A DNA stretch of 64,000 nt from Candidatus Saccharicenans subterraneus (GCA_003426165.1 QUAH01000010.1:62001-126000); one strand, 5' to 3'. Shown: positions 21,639-30,869, numbered from the stretch's first letter. The notes: generated by a model from the letters alone, not told the origin. A program made the numbers and translations.

Positions 21639-23201
21639 ATGGTATCGAGAAGATCTTATGCCCTGGCCAACCCGGTGGCCGCTCTGCTGGACAAGGAGCC
21701 AAAAGACTTTAAGAGGCAGGACTTTCTCAAGTTGATAGAGGACAGGAAGCTTGAAAAGATCACCTTTCATTACGTCGGTCTGGACGGCAAGTTGAAAGAG
21801 CTAAAAATCCCGGTGGTTAACCCTCTCCAGGCTGAGACCATACTGGCTGAGGGAGAAAGGGTTGATGGCTCTTCCCTGTATAAGGGCCTGGTGGACATGG
21901 GCCTGTCTGACCTTTACGTGGTTCCCGTCTACCGCTCGGCTTTTCTCAATCCTTTTGACGACCGCAGCCTGGATTTCATCTGCCGTTACCTCGATAGCGA
22001 GGGACTGTCGGTTCGCTTTACGGTGGACAATATCCTGATGAGGGCTCACCAGGTTTTCAGGGAGCATACCGGTTTGGAACTCCGGGCCCTGGGCGAGCTC
22101 GAATTTTTCCTGCTGAGTGACCAGCCCTGCATCTACCCGGCCCCGAAACAGCGCGGTTATCATTCCTCGTCGCCTTATGTGAAGACCGGATATGTTCTGG
22201 ACGAGATGGTCAGGCTGATAAGCCAGCTGTCGGGAGCGGTTAAGTACGCCCACAGCGAGGTCGGCTACCTGGACAGGGTGGAAAGCGAGGTTGAAGAAAT
22301 CAGAGGCAAGACGGCCGAGCAGATGGAAATTGAATTTCTGCCCGAGCCGGTTGAGGAATGCGCCGAGCACCTGGTGCTGGCCCGCTGGATAATAAGGAAT
22401 GTGGCCTTCAGGCACGGCATGGTGGCCACCTTTACCCCGAAGCTTGAGGAAGGAGTGGCCGGAAACGGGCTCCATTTCCACCTGGAATTGAAACGAGAAG
22501 GGCGCAACATCATGACCAACCCTGACGGCAGCCTGAGCCAGGAGGCGCGCTTGCTCATCGGCGGGCTCTGCCACTACGCCGATTCTCTGACCGCCTTCGG
22601 CAACACGGTGGCTTCCTCCTATTTCCGGCTGGTGCCCAACCAGGAAGCCCCGACCCGGGTCTGCTGGAGTGACCTCAACCGCAGCGCCATGATCAGGGTG
22701 CCCCTGGGCTGGACCAGGGTCAGCAACCTGGCCGCCCTGGTCAACCCGAGAGAGATGGAATCTTTTGAGACCCCCGAAAGCCGCCAGACGGTGGAGATGC
22801 GGACTGCCGACGGCAGCGCCCTGATTCACCTGTTCCTGGCCGGCCTGACCATGGCGGCCGATTGGGCCCTGAGCCCTGAAACAGCCAACATCTGGGGTAA
22901 AGAAGCTGCAGAACTGGCTGAAAAGTTATACGTCAGCGGGAACATCTTCCGTGACCGGAAGCTTCTTGATAGCCTCCAGGAGCTGCCGGGAAGCTGCCAG
23001 GAATCGGCCCGGATCCTCAGAGAGAAACGCGGACTATACGAGCGAGACCTGGTCTTTCCCTCCAGCATCATTGAATACGTGGCCCGAATGCTGGAAGAAG
23101 AAGGAGATGATAATCTCAGAGAACAGCTGATGCTATTGTCGACGGAAGAAAGACAGACGCTGGCCCGGAGAATAATGCACAAGGATCTTCACAAGCATTA
23201 A
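21639..23201 (+). CDS. Divergent glutamine synthetase
   Basis: 520 aa. Beta-grasp N-domain about 25-110 with the latch VDGSS (75-79), and catalytic domain about 115-505. Active-site elements seen: GELEFF (152-157), Glu207 (SEVGY), Glu230 (EQMEIEF), NGLHFH (276-281), NRSAMIRVP (347-355), and E386-x-R388 (VEMRTADGSA). Versus GSI there are about 15 extra residues between the two metal-ligand glutamates, the PDPSANP loop is replaced, and the NLY adenylylation site is absent. It probably makes glutamine from glutamate and ammonia, or ligates a related amine (gamma-glutamyl ligase); sequence alone cannot decide. Stop codon overlaps that of convergent xylB. Confidence 0.82.
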   Translation: MVSRRSYALANPVAALLDKEPKDFKRQDFLKLIEDRKLEKITFHYVGLDGKLKELKIPVVNPLQAETILAEGERVDGSSLYKGLVDMGLSDLYVVPVYRSAFLNPFDDRSLDFICRYLDSEGLSVRFTVDNILMRAHQVFREHTGLELRALGELEFFLLSDQPCIYPAPKQRGYHSSSPYVKTGYVLDEMVRLISQLSGAVKYAHSEVGYLDRVESEVEEIRGKTAEQMEIEFLPEPVEECAEHLVLARWIIRNVAFRHGMVATFTPKLEEGVAGNGLHFHLELKREGRNIMTNPDGSLSQEARLLIGGLCHYADSLTAFGNTVASSYFRLVPNQEAPTRVCWSDLNRSAMIRVPLGWTRVSNLAALVNPREMESFETPESRQTVEMRTADGSALIHLFLAGLTMAADWALSPETANIWGKEAAELAEKLYVSGNIFRDRKLLDSLQELPGSCQESARILREKRGLYERDLVFPSSIIEYVARMLEEEGDDNLREQLMLLSTEERQTLARRIMHKDLHKH

Positions 23202-24718
23202 AATCTTTGCCTGACCAGTCGGCGCTGCTCTGAGAATTCAGTGGAGAGTTTCTGCCAGAGAGAGTTGAACCTGGCCTGCAGTTCGCGGTAAAGCTCTGAA
23301 TTTTTTTGGTCGGGGCAAACGGCCAGACTGTCCTTCTGAACCAGGTCCTTAGCCAGGTCAGAAATTTTTAGTCCGGGTTCTCCCTGTCTCCGCAGACACC
23401 AGATGGCCTGCAGGGCCGCCCCGTAAGCAGCCGATTCCGGTTCTTTTAATGTTACCACCGGTGCTTCCAGCACATCGGCCACCACCTGCAGCCAGGTCCG
23501 GCTTCTGGCCCCTCCGCCGGTGGCCCTGATCTCCGAGGGCCGCAGGCCCAGGTCTTTCATCCGGGAAAAGCCATAACCCAGGTTGAGCACAGTTCCTTCC
23601 ATCACCGCCCTGGCCAGGTGCCGGCGGCTGAAGTTCTGCCGGTTCAACCCGAAAAAGACTCCAGAGGCTTCGGGTAATGCCGGGACGCGTTCTCCGTCGA
23701 TGAAGGGCAGAAAAATCAGACCGGCTGCCCCGGCCCCGGCTTCAGCCGCCAGGTTTTCCAGCTCCTGGTTGTCTATGCGCAGAAGTTCTTTAAGGAGTTC
23801 GGTGGTATTGGTGACATTCATGGTGCACAACAGCGGCAGCCAGCCACCGGTGCTGTCGCAGAAGGCGGCAATTTCTCCCTCCGGGTCGATAAATGGCCGG
23901 GCGGAAAAAGAAAAAACGGTGCCCGAGGTTCCCAGGCTGACGGTGCAGATTCCCTCGTTCACATTGCCGGTGCCAATGGCCGCCATCATGTTGTCCCCAC
24001 CCCCGGCAGCCACCAGGACCCGCTCCAGTCCGAACTTGGCGGCAACCTCTTTTCTCAGCAGGCCCACGGGTTCTTCCGGATGGGAAATCGGGGGCAGTTT
24101 GTTCTCCAGCTCCGGGTCTATGGCCCGGATGGCTTCCGGGTGCCAGCACCGATTCCTGATGTCCATCAGCCCGGTGCCCGAGGCATCGCCGTATTCCATG
24201 TGGGCCTTTCCGGTGAGATAGAGATTCAGATAATTGTGAGGAAGGAGTATCAAGCTCAAGCGGGCGTAATTCTCCGGCTCGTTTTTTTTCAGCCAGAGAA
24301 TCTTGGAGGCGGTGTAACCCACAGCCAGGCTTATTCCGAGCTTTTCGATAAAAGCTTTTCGTCCGCCCAGGGCCTGGATGATTTCCTCGGTTTCGTCCAC
24401 GGTAGAGGTGTCGTTCCAGAGCTTGGCCGGGCGCAGCGGGTTGTGGCCAGAATCCAGCGGCACAAAACCATGCTGCTGGCCAGAAATACCCAGGCAGACC
24501 ACCTCCCGGGGATTGATGGCTGCGGATTTAAGTGCCTGGCCGATAGCCTCCTCCATGGCCCGGACCCAATCCCCGGGGTCCTGCTCGGATTCTCCCGGCT
24601 TCAGTCCGGAAACGAGTTGATGGCGGGCATAGCCGCGGCCCATGACCTGGCCCGAGTCTATTTTTACCACCAGGGCCTTGGTGCCCTGAGTACCGGAATC
24701 AATCCCCAGGGCAAACAT
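23198..24718 (-). CDS. xylB: Xylulokinase-like FGGY sugar kinase
   Basis: 506 aa. FGGY-family kinase: phosphate-binding GIDSGTQGTKALV (5-17), GISGQQHGFVPLD, PAKLWNDTSTVDET (XylB-type substrate contact with Trp-Asn-Asp), SLGTSGTVFSFS, and the C-terminal ATP-binding ATGGGARSRTWLQVVADVL. It phosphorylates D-xylulose to xylulose 5-phosphate, or a close sugar. It is preceded by an SSS symporter gene with a 1-bp gap, so it belongs to a transport-kinase operon. No xylose isomerase is in view. The C-terminal end meets glutamine synthetase with overlapping stop codons. Confidence 0.88.
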   Translation of the reverse strand: MFALGIDSGTQGTKALVVKIDSGQVMGRGYARHQLVSGLKPGESEQDPGDWVRAMEEAIGQALKSAAINPREVVCLGISGQQHGFVPLDSGHNPLRPAKLWNDTSTVDETEEIIQALGGRKAFIEKLGISLAVGYTASKILWLKKNEPENYARLSLILLPHNYLNLYLTGKAHMEYGDASGTGLMDIRNRCWHPEAIRAIDPELENKLPPISHPEEPVGLLRKEVAAKFGLERVLVAAGGGDNMMAAIGTGNVNEGICTVSLGTSGTVFSFSARPFIDPEGEIAAFCDSTGGWLPLLCTMNVTNTTELLKELLRIDNQELENLAAEAGAGAAGLIFLPFIDGERVPALPEASGVFFGLNRQNFSRRHLARAVMEGTVLNLGYGFSRMKDLGLRPSEIRATGGGARSRTWLQVVADVLEAPVVTLKEPESAAYGAALQAIWCLRRQGEPGLKISDLAKDLVQKDSLAVCPDQKNSELYRELQARFNSLWQKLSTEFSEQRRLVRQRF

Positions 24719-24719
24719 T

Positions 24720-26507
24720 TCAGCCTCCGGCCTGAACTTCCTGGCCGGCCCCGGCCCAGATTTTTCCGATTATTTTTATAAGGGCAAAAGTGCTGACCAC
24801 AAAAAGCACGGTCCAGAAAACGGCCAGCGGCCAGCGACCATAGATGTAAGCGCCCGTGCCGAAAAGGGCGGAATAGACAAAAATACAGCCGGCCACCCAG
24901 CCGGCAAAGGACAGGGTCAGGCTGTCGGGAGAGCCTTCCAGTCCTGATTCCAGCCTGAGTTTTTTCCAGCCCGGTCCGGCCGGTCTGACCAGGCGGTAGA
25001 AGGACAGGAGTTTATCCCGGTCAACGGGCCTGGTCAGGTAGGTAACCACCAGCCAGACCACGGTGGTAAAAGCTATGGTGACCAGTAAGGAAATATGCTG
25101 GGGAACCGGGTGGCTCATCTTGCCACGCAGGAAGAAGAAAACGGCCACGGTGAACGAGCTGGCCATGGCCGCTATTTCCGACCAGGCATTGATGCGCCAC
25201 CAGAACCAGCGCAGCAGGTATATCAAACCGGTTCCGGCTCCGATCGACAGCATCAGGTCAAAACTGGCCTTGGCCGATTCCAGGACGAAGGTCAGCAGGC
25301 TGGCCAGGACCATCAGGATGACCGTCATGATGCGCCCGGCAGTTACATAGTGCTTTTCATCGGCCCCGGGTTTGATGAAGCGACGGTAGAAATCGTGGAC
25401 CACGTAAGAACTGCCCCAGTTCAGGTGGGTGACCAGGGTGGAAACATAGGCGGCCAGCAGCCCGGCTACCATGATTCCAAGAAAGCCGGAAGGCAAAAAC
25501 CGCAACATGGCGGGATAGGCCATGTCGTTGCCGATCAGCTTCGGGTCCACTCCCGGAAAAGCTTTCTGTATGTCGGACAGCTCGGGGTAGATGATGAAAG
25601 AGCAGAGAGCCACCAGGATCCAGGGCCAGGGCCGTAGGGCGTAGTGAGCAAAATTAAAAAACAGGGTGCCGGAGAGTGCATCTTTTTCGCTCTTGGCCGC
25701 CAGCATTCTCTGGGCGATGTAGCTGCCGCCGCCCGGCTCGGCTCCCGGATACCAGACCGACCACCACTGGACCACCACCGGAATAATGAATATGGACAGG
25801 GCAATGGTCCAGTTGCCAAAGTCCGGCAGAAGACCGATGGTTCTGGCATCAAGCTTGGAAAACAATCCGGATAGCCCGCCAATTTCAGGCTGCTTGAGGG
25901 CGAAAATGGCCGCAGAAAAGGCCCCGGTCATGGCAATTCCGAACTGGATCAGGTCGACCACCAGGACGCCCCACAGGCCGGCCAGGGCGGCGAAGGTAAC
26001 ATTGATGATACTGCAGATGATGAGGGTCCTGGCCATGGGCCAGCCCAGGATGACGTTGGCAATCTTGGCCGCAGCCAGGTTGACCGAGGCCATGATCACG
26101 CAGTTGAAGAAAAGCCCCAGGTAAATTGCCCGGAAACCGCGGACAAAGGAAGCTGGCTTGCCTGAATAGCGCAGCTCGTAGAATTCCAGGTCGGTCAGAA
26201 CCCGAGACCGCCGCCAGAGCCTGGCATAGAAAAAGACGGTCATCATCCCGGTCAGGAGAAAGGCCCACCAGACCCAGTTACCGGCCACGCCGTTATTGCG
26301 AACGATGTTGGTAACCAGGTTGGGGGTATCGGTGCTGAAGGTGGTGGCCACCATGGAAATCCCGATCAGCCACCAGGGAGCGGCCCGGCCGGAGGTGAAG
26401 AATTCGGCCGTGTTCTTTCCGGCTCGGCGGCTCAGGATTAAGGGAGGCAGGAAACAGATGCTGATGGAAACTATGACGATAATCCAGTCAAGGGTGGTCA
26501 GATGCAT
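24720..26507 (-). CDS. Sodium:solute symporter family transporter (SSS)
   Basis: 595 aa with about 13 hydrophobic segments. Features typical of SSS proteins: a leading periplasmic end and TM1 (LDWIIVIVSISICFLPPLILS), then SRRAGKNTAEFFTSGRAAPWWLIGISMVATTFSTDTP (first unwound helix region), and GLLAAYVSTLVTHLNWGSSYVVHDFYRRF, the conserved TM8-9 sodium-site region. Placement before xylB and after nagB suggests sugar uptake driven by sodium. It has its own promoter in the gap after nagB. Substrate not deducible. Confidence 0.87.
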   Translation of the reverse strand: MHLTTLDWIIVIVSISICFLPPLILSRRAGKNTAEFFTSGRAAPWWLIGISMVATTFSTDTPNLVTNIVRNNGVAGNWVWWAFLLTGMMTVFFYARLWRRSRVLTDLEFYELRYSGKPASFVRGFRAIYLGLFFNCVIMASVNLAAAKIANVILGWPMARTLIICSIINVTFAALAGLWGVLVVDLIQFGIAMTGAFSAAIFALKQPEIGGLSGLFSKLDARTIGLLPDFGNWTIALSIFIIPVVVQWWSVWYPGAEPGGGSYIAQRMLAAKSEKDALSGTLFFNFAHYALRPWPWILVALCSFIIYPELSDIQKAFPGVDPKLIGNDMAYPAMLRFLPSGFLGIMVAGLLAAYVSTLVTHLNWGSSYVVHDFYRRFIKPGADEKHYVTAGRIMTVILMVLASLLTFVLESAKASFDLMLSIGAGTGLIYLLRWFWWRINAWSEIAAMASSFTVAVFFFLRGKMSHPVPQHISLLVTIAFTTVVWLVVTYLTRPVDRDKLLSFYRLVRPAGPGWKKLRLESGLEGSPDSLTLSFAGWVAGCIFVYSALFGTGAYIYGRWPLAVFWTVLFVVSTFALIKIIGKIWAGAGQEVQAGG

Positions 26508-26516
26508 GGCTCAATC

Positions 26517-26573
26517 CTTTGACTTAAATTAAGGTTAGAATCTTATATCACAGGCGGGAAAAACAAGTCAAAG
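26517..26573. repeat. Inverted repeat bracketing the SSS-xylB promoter
   Basis: CTTTGACTT (26517-26525) and AAGTCAAAG (26565-26573) are exact 9-bp reverse complements with 39 bp between them. One arm covers the -35 box and the other lies about 10 bp before the SSS start codon. The geometry suits a regulator that binds both sites. Confidence 0.5.
26542..26571 (-). promoter_or_regulatory. Sigma70-like promoter for SSS-xylB
   Basis: On the minus strand: TTGACT (26566-26571), 18-bp spacer, TATAAG (26542-26547), about 35 bp before the symporter ATG at 26507. Confidence 0.6.
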
Positions 26574-26591
26574 AAGAGCTTTGGAGACAGA

Positions 26592-27374
26592 TCAGACCTT
26601 CTGCCACTCGGGCTTGTGTTCAAACACCCAGCGGTAATAATCCAGGTTCTTGAGCTCGGAAGCGGCTTCGCGGTCGAGAAGAATTATGGCCCGGGGGTGA
26701 AGCTGCAGGGCCGAGGCCGGGACCGAGGCGGTGACGGGACCTTCCACGGCCAGGGCGATGGCCCGGGCCTTTTTCTTGCCGAAGGCCATCAGCAGGCAGG
26801 TCCGGGCTTCGAGAATTGTCCCGATGCCCATGGTTATGGCGTGATAGGGAACGTTTTCTTCACCGCCAAAAAAAACGGCGTTATTTTTCCTGGTCTGGTC
26901 GGTTAAGGTCTTGATCCTGGTCCGCGAGCTTAAAGAAGAGGAAGGCTCGTTGAAGCCAATGTGGCCATTGGTTCCCAGGCCCAGAATTTGAATATCAATG
27001 CCGCCTGCGGCCTTGATCTCCTGTTCATATTTTTCACAGCAGGCCGGGATGTCAGGGGCCAGCCCATCCGGGATGTGCACGTTTTCCGGCCGGATGTTGA
27101 CCTGGCTGAAGAGGTTGGTCCACATGAAATGATGAAAGGAAGCGGGATGGTCGGGCGAAAGCCCGACGTATTCATCCAGGTTGAAGGTTACGACCCGGCT
27201 GAAATCCAGGCCTTCTTCCCGGTGCATGGTTACCAGATATTTATAAAGCTGCAGGGGCGTATTGCCCGTGGCCAGGCCCAGCACCGGGCGGGGTTTTTCC
27301 AGTATCAGTTTTCTGACCAGCCTGGCGGCCAGCCAGCTGGCCTGTTGGCTGTCGGGTTGGATGATCACTTCCAT
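26592..27374 (-). CDS. nagB: Glucosamine-6-phosphate deaminase
   Basis: 260 aa. Converts glucosamine 6-phosphate to fructose 6-phosphate and ammonia. Seen: GLATGNTPLQLYKYL (phosphate loop), VVTFNLDEYVGLSPDHPASFHHFM, the active-site block GLGTNGHIGFNEP and SSLSSRTRIKTL. TNGH replaces the E. coli NDGH, as in Gram-positive NagB. C-terminal lid residues are typical, and the length is normal. It follows the ROK gene by 7 bp, so the two form an operon. There is no NagA in the window. Confidence 0.93.
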   Translation of the reverse strand: MEVIIQPDSQQASWLAARLVRKLILEKPRPVLGLATGNTPLQLYKYLVTMHREEGLDFSRVVTFNLDEYVGLSPDHPASFHHFMWTNLFSQVNIRPENVHIPDGLAPDIPACCEKYEQEIKAAGGIDIQILGLGTNGHIGFNEPSSSLSSRTRIKTLTDQTRKNNAVFFGGEENVPYHAITMGIGTILEARTCLLMAFGKKKARAIALAVEGPVTASVPASALQLHPRAIILLDREAASELKNLDYYRWVFEHKPEWQKV

Positions 27375-27381
27375 TTTTTGC

Positions 27382-28797
27382 TTATTCCTTTTTTGTTATC
27401 TGGGGCAGGGTGGCCGCGGCCACGGCCTGACCTACCCGGCGGCTTTTTTCATCGGTCAGGTGGATTTCGATTTTTTCCCTCAGTTCCGGAAATTCCAGGG
27501 CCAGGACCCGCTCGGCTTCCTGCTTGATCAGGTCACCGCCGGCGCCAGAAGTAACCCGGCCCAAAATCATCAGGGTTTCATAATCATAGAACAGAGAATA
27601 CAGCTGGGCGGTGTAGCCCAGGTAGATTCCTATGTCCCTGAAAATCCTGGTCGCCCTTTCGTCTCCCTTTTCGGCCAGGGACTGGACCTGCTTGAGCCTG
27701 TCCGGAAGCTTGGCTTCGGGCGGGAAGGTGAACCCGGCGGCCAGGGCCAGTTTATTCACCGCCTGCTGGGAAAAATACATGGCTCCGACCCCCCGGTCGC
27801 CAGACCATTCGTCCACAGCGGCCTGCGGGTTCAGGTCAACCGGGGCGAAGGCCAGCTCGTCCAGCCAGCCCGGCAGATGCCCCTGGCGGTTGAGATAACC
27901 GCCGGCTTCGCTGGAACCCATGGCAATTCCCAGGACGGCGGTCCGGTTGAGGCTGAGGTATCCGGCCAGGGCCGTAACCTCACCGTCGTTGATGACCTCG
28001 AATGGCACGCCCCACTCTGCCTGCATTTCCAGGAAAAGATTTTTAACTTTTTTCTCGAACAGTTCCCTTGGCACCGAGCGAAACAGGGAGGCAATCCTGA
28101 CCTGGTTGTTGATGTAAATTCCGGCCGCGCTGCCTCCGACGGCTTCTACCCGGGGCAGGTGGGAAGCGGCCAGCTTCAGGCCCTGTTGCAGGTGCTGCCG
28201 GTGGTATTCCGGGTCGGCCTGCTGCTGGGGATTCCAGGGAATTTCCTGGCTGAAGACCACCCGGCCGTCCTGCAGGGCGGCCACCTTGAAATCACTGGCA
28301 CCCAGGTCAAAACCAAGACGGCAGCCGTCCAAATGTCCTCCCAGAACCAGGGGGTTATCCCGTTCGGGTGGTAATTCCCCGGCTCCGACCAGGACCACCT
28401 CAAACGGCCGCTCATAGACAGTGCTCATCAGGTTAACATCGAATTGCCTTGCACCCCGGGATGAATAGAGCTCCCGCAGGTGCTCAAAAATTTCTCCGGG
28501 CCCCTGAAAATAGATTTTCCAGCCACCTTTCTGCCAGAGCAGGAACTTGGCCAGGCGTTCGATGTAGGCCAGGGTCAGGGGCCAGGTTTCCGGAGAAATT
28601 GGAAGAATCTCTGTTTTCCAGGTGGCCGTGAGCCCGTTTTCTCTCTCTATGGCCAGACCGATTTCCCGGCCGCTGCCGGCCGCCATCTTTCGGTACCAGG
28701 AAATGAATTTTCCCAGCGGCAGGAAACCGGGGTCATAGGCGGGTTTAAGACGAGGCCCGATTTCTTTTTCGATGGACTGAAGAACCTGGCCGCACAT
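27382..28797 (-). CDS. ROK-family protein with long N-terminal extension
   Basis: 471 aa. The ROK/actin-fold kinase core spans about 160-450: LGFDLGASDFKVAAL (161-175), VEAVGGSAAGIYINNQVR, FEVINDGEVTALAGY, and VLGIAMGSSEAGGYLN, followed by a degenerate GExGH region. The HxCxxCxxC zinc cluster of classical ROK sugar kinases is not seen. About 155 extra residues at the N-terminus are not a DNA-binding helix-turn-helix. It probably phosphorylates a sugar or amino sugar feeding nagB, or is a non-catalytic sensor. A -10 TATAAT (28817-28822, minus strand) is only 20 bp before the ATG. Confidence 0.7.
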   Translation of the reverse strand: MCGQVLQSIEKEIGPRLKPAYDPGFLPLGKFISWYRKMAAGSGREIGLAIERENGLTATWKTEILPISPETWPLTLAYIERLAKFLLWQKGGWKIYFQGPGEIFEHLRELYSSRGARQFDVNLMSTVYERPFEVVLVGAGELPPERDNPLVLGGHLDGCRLGFDLGASDFKVAALQDGRVVFSQEIPWNPQQQADPEYHRQHLQQGLKLAASHLPRVEAVGGSAAGIYINNQVRIASLFRSVPRELFEKKVKNLFLEMQAEWGVPFEVINDGEVTALAGYLSLNRTAVLGIAMGSSEAGGYLNRQGHLPGWLDELAFAPVDLNPQAAVDEWSGDRGVGAMYFSQQAVNKLALAAGFTFPPEAKLPDRLKQVQSLAEKGDERATRIFRDIGIYLGYTAQLYSLFYDYETLMILGRVTSGAGGDLIKQEAERVLALEFPELREKIEIHLTDEKSRRVGQAVAAATLPQITKKE

Positions 28798-28970
28798 TTT
28801 TCACCTCGGATTAAAAATTATAACAGGATTTGGACTTAATGACGATTGCAAATTTTTCCGCGGCGGCTGGATGCTTACAGCTCATGAGTCCTGCCTTAAT
28901 TAAGATCTTCGTCAGCGATCGGACCCAAACCAGCGCTGTCCTGGTTCTAGCCAGCCTGCTATTTTGCTGA

Positions 28971-28999
28971 TTGACAGGCCGGGCGCCATAAAATAGGAT
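28971..28999 (+). promoter_or_regulatory. Sigma70-like promoter for the EF-hand-like protein gene
   Basis: Perfect TTGACA (28971-28976), 17-bp spacer, TAGGAT (28994-28999), 44 bp before the ATG at 29043. Confidence 0.55.
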
Positions 29000-29042
29000 T
29001 ACAGTGAAATAATTATTAAAGATTGATGGACATAGGTTGAGA

Positions 29043-30869
29043 ATGAAGAATAAATATGTGCTGTCGTTATTACTGCTGATGTTCCTGGTCTGCTTATCTC
29101 CTTTTTCCCTTGAGCCGCAGAAGAGAACCGCCCGTCCCCTTAAACCCGGGGAGGAAGGGCGTGGGCCGTGGTGGATGAAGGCCACTGCCCTGACCCCGGA
29201 GGGACGACTGCCGGGTCTGAAATCCCGCAAATGGTGGAAGAAAACCCTGGAGCTGAAGCCGGGCGAGACGCTGATGCTGGAAGAAGGCGGGGAGGCCAGG
29301 GAGCGGATGGCGGTCAAGCTGGAAAGTTACGGGCTGGATGATGGCCGGCAGGTTGATATCCTGGTCTGGGTTATTGATGACGATGGTAACGAGAGCCTTA
29401 AGTCCGGCGGCGATTACCACGACGATTGTTACCTCTACGACCTTAACCGGGACGGCCAGGTTGACCTGGTGGTTGATTATGCCGACGAAAACGAGGATGG
29501 CCAGCCTGATTTCATGGAGGTTAGGTACTTTGAAAGGGGCTACCTGACCCGGGCCTGGGTCGGCTACGATTTTGAAAACATAGGGGAGATAATCAAATTC
29601 AAGAATCCGCTGGAACTGATGGCTGAAATATTCACCCAGAACCTCAGCGGTAAAAAACTCCACTTCCAGAACATATACAACCAGGCCCTCAGGAGCTGGC
29701 GACCTGCTGGAATCTGCCCGGTGGCCAGCCTGGACCTGAATGATGACGGCCTGACTGACCTGCTGGTCCGGGTCAATGTGGTGGAAGAGGCCACCGGCCC
29801 GGTAGTCGGCTCACTGGAGATCAGTTACGATGTCGACCGTGGCAACAGCCAGGATGCGCCCTTCCACTATGATTTGGGTCTGACCCTGTCCGGCCGGGCT
29901 CCCTTTATCCTCGATGAGTACAGGATATTTTCCCCGAAAAGGCGGCCGCCTCAGGAAGTCTTTACCGTCCAATACGAAAAAATCAAGAGCCTAATTAAAG
30001 GCCTGGAAGTGTCAGAGGCCGGTTTTTCCTGGAGGGAATACCGTGATGAGAGTATGGAGAAAAACGTCAACTGGAAGGAGCAGGAAGGTCAGGGGATAGG
30101 CTGGACCGGAGAGCGGCGGCCACTGGACTCGGCCTCCCGCTGCCTGCAGAAATGGAATGTCAGAAGAGAAATTGCTTCTTCTGCGGACCGGGTGGAATTC
30201 TACTATAACGAGGTTGATCAAAGAATTCATCTGTTCCGGGCAGAAGAGGGCTGGCTGCCGTTGGGCTACCTGGCCGGTCTGCCCCGGGTCGGGGAAATAC
30301 GTTATTTTGATACCAATGGCAATGGCTATTTCGACCGCCGGGAAATATTTCTAACCAGCAGCGCCAGGCCGGTTTTAATCCTGCCCCTGGCCGAAGATGG
30401 TAACCGAAAGTTGCCGCTCGACCTGAATCAGCTGTCTGAGTTTTATTCCAAGGAAGTGCTGCCGGCGGCCATGGCCAGGAATGAATCATACCTGAGGGCC
30501 ATGAAGAAGATTTATTCCTATGACCAGCCGCCGGGCCTGCAGGCTGCCCTGGAAAGGGCAACGGCCGGGGAGAAGAGTTACCTGCTCGAAATTTATGGCC
30601 TGCTATTTTTCATTAATCTTAGAGATCACCTGCTGGCCATTACCAACCAGACCCTTTTCCAGGAACTTTCACAGGATAGGGAAGGGTTGCCCGTGGGCGA
30701 CCTCCATCCGCGGGTTTTCCGGGACCCGAAAAGGGTGTCCGAACCGCTGAGCTCGGACCGGGCCTGGAAACTGGCCCGGCTGCTGACCGACCTGGAACAG
30801 GCCTATGGCCAGGGCCGGGTGGAAAGGTTCGAGCAGGTTATCGATCAAATTAAAGAACTCGGCTTTTGA
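29043..30869 (+). CDS. Exported protein of unknown function with calcium-loop-like repeats
   Basis: 608 aa from the ATG at 29043; a TTG 6 bp earlier is possible but less likely. Signal peptide at residues 1-24 (YVLSLLLLMFLVCLSPFSLE). I do not recognise the family. It carries several EF-hand-like or thrombospondin-type acidic loops: DLNRDGQVDL, DENEDGQPDF, DLNDDGLTDL and DTNGNGYFDRREIF. All have the DxNxDGxxD pattern that binds calcium in dockerins and EF-hands. The rest is mixed alpha/beta, with a helical C-terminus of about 130 residues. Probably periplasmic or surface-located. It is convergent with fbp. Confidence 0.7.
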   Translation: MKNKYVLSLLLLMFLVCLSPFSLEPQKRTARPLKPGEEGRGPWWMKATALTPEGRLPGLKSRKWWKKTLELKPGETLMLEEGGEARERMAVKLESYGLDDGRQVDILVWVIDDDGNESLKSGGDYHDDCYLYDLNRDGQVDLVVDYADENEDGQPDFMEVRYFERGYLTRAWVGYDFENIGEIIKFKNPLELMAEIFTQNLSGKKLHFQNIYNQALRSWRPAGICPVASLDLNDDGLTDLLVRVNVVEEATGPVVGSLEISYDVDRGNSQDAPFHYDLGLTLSGRAPFILDEYRIFSPKRRPPQEVFTVQYEKIKSLIKGLEVSEAGFSWREYRDESMEKNVNWKEQEGQGIGWTGERRPLDSASRCLQKWNVRREIASSADRVEFYYNEVDQRIHLFRAEEGWLPLGYLAGLPRVGEIRYFDTNGNGYFDRREIFLTSSARPVLILPLAEDGNRKLPLDLNQLSEFYSKEVLPAAMARNESYLRAMKKIYSYDQPPGLQAALERATAGEKSYLLEIYGLLFFINLRDHLLAITNQTLFQELSQDREGLPVGDLHPRVFRDPKRVSEPLSSDRAWKLARLLTDLEQAYGQGRVERFEQVIDQIKELGF

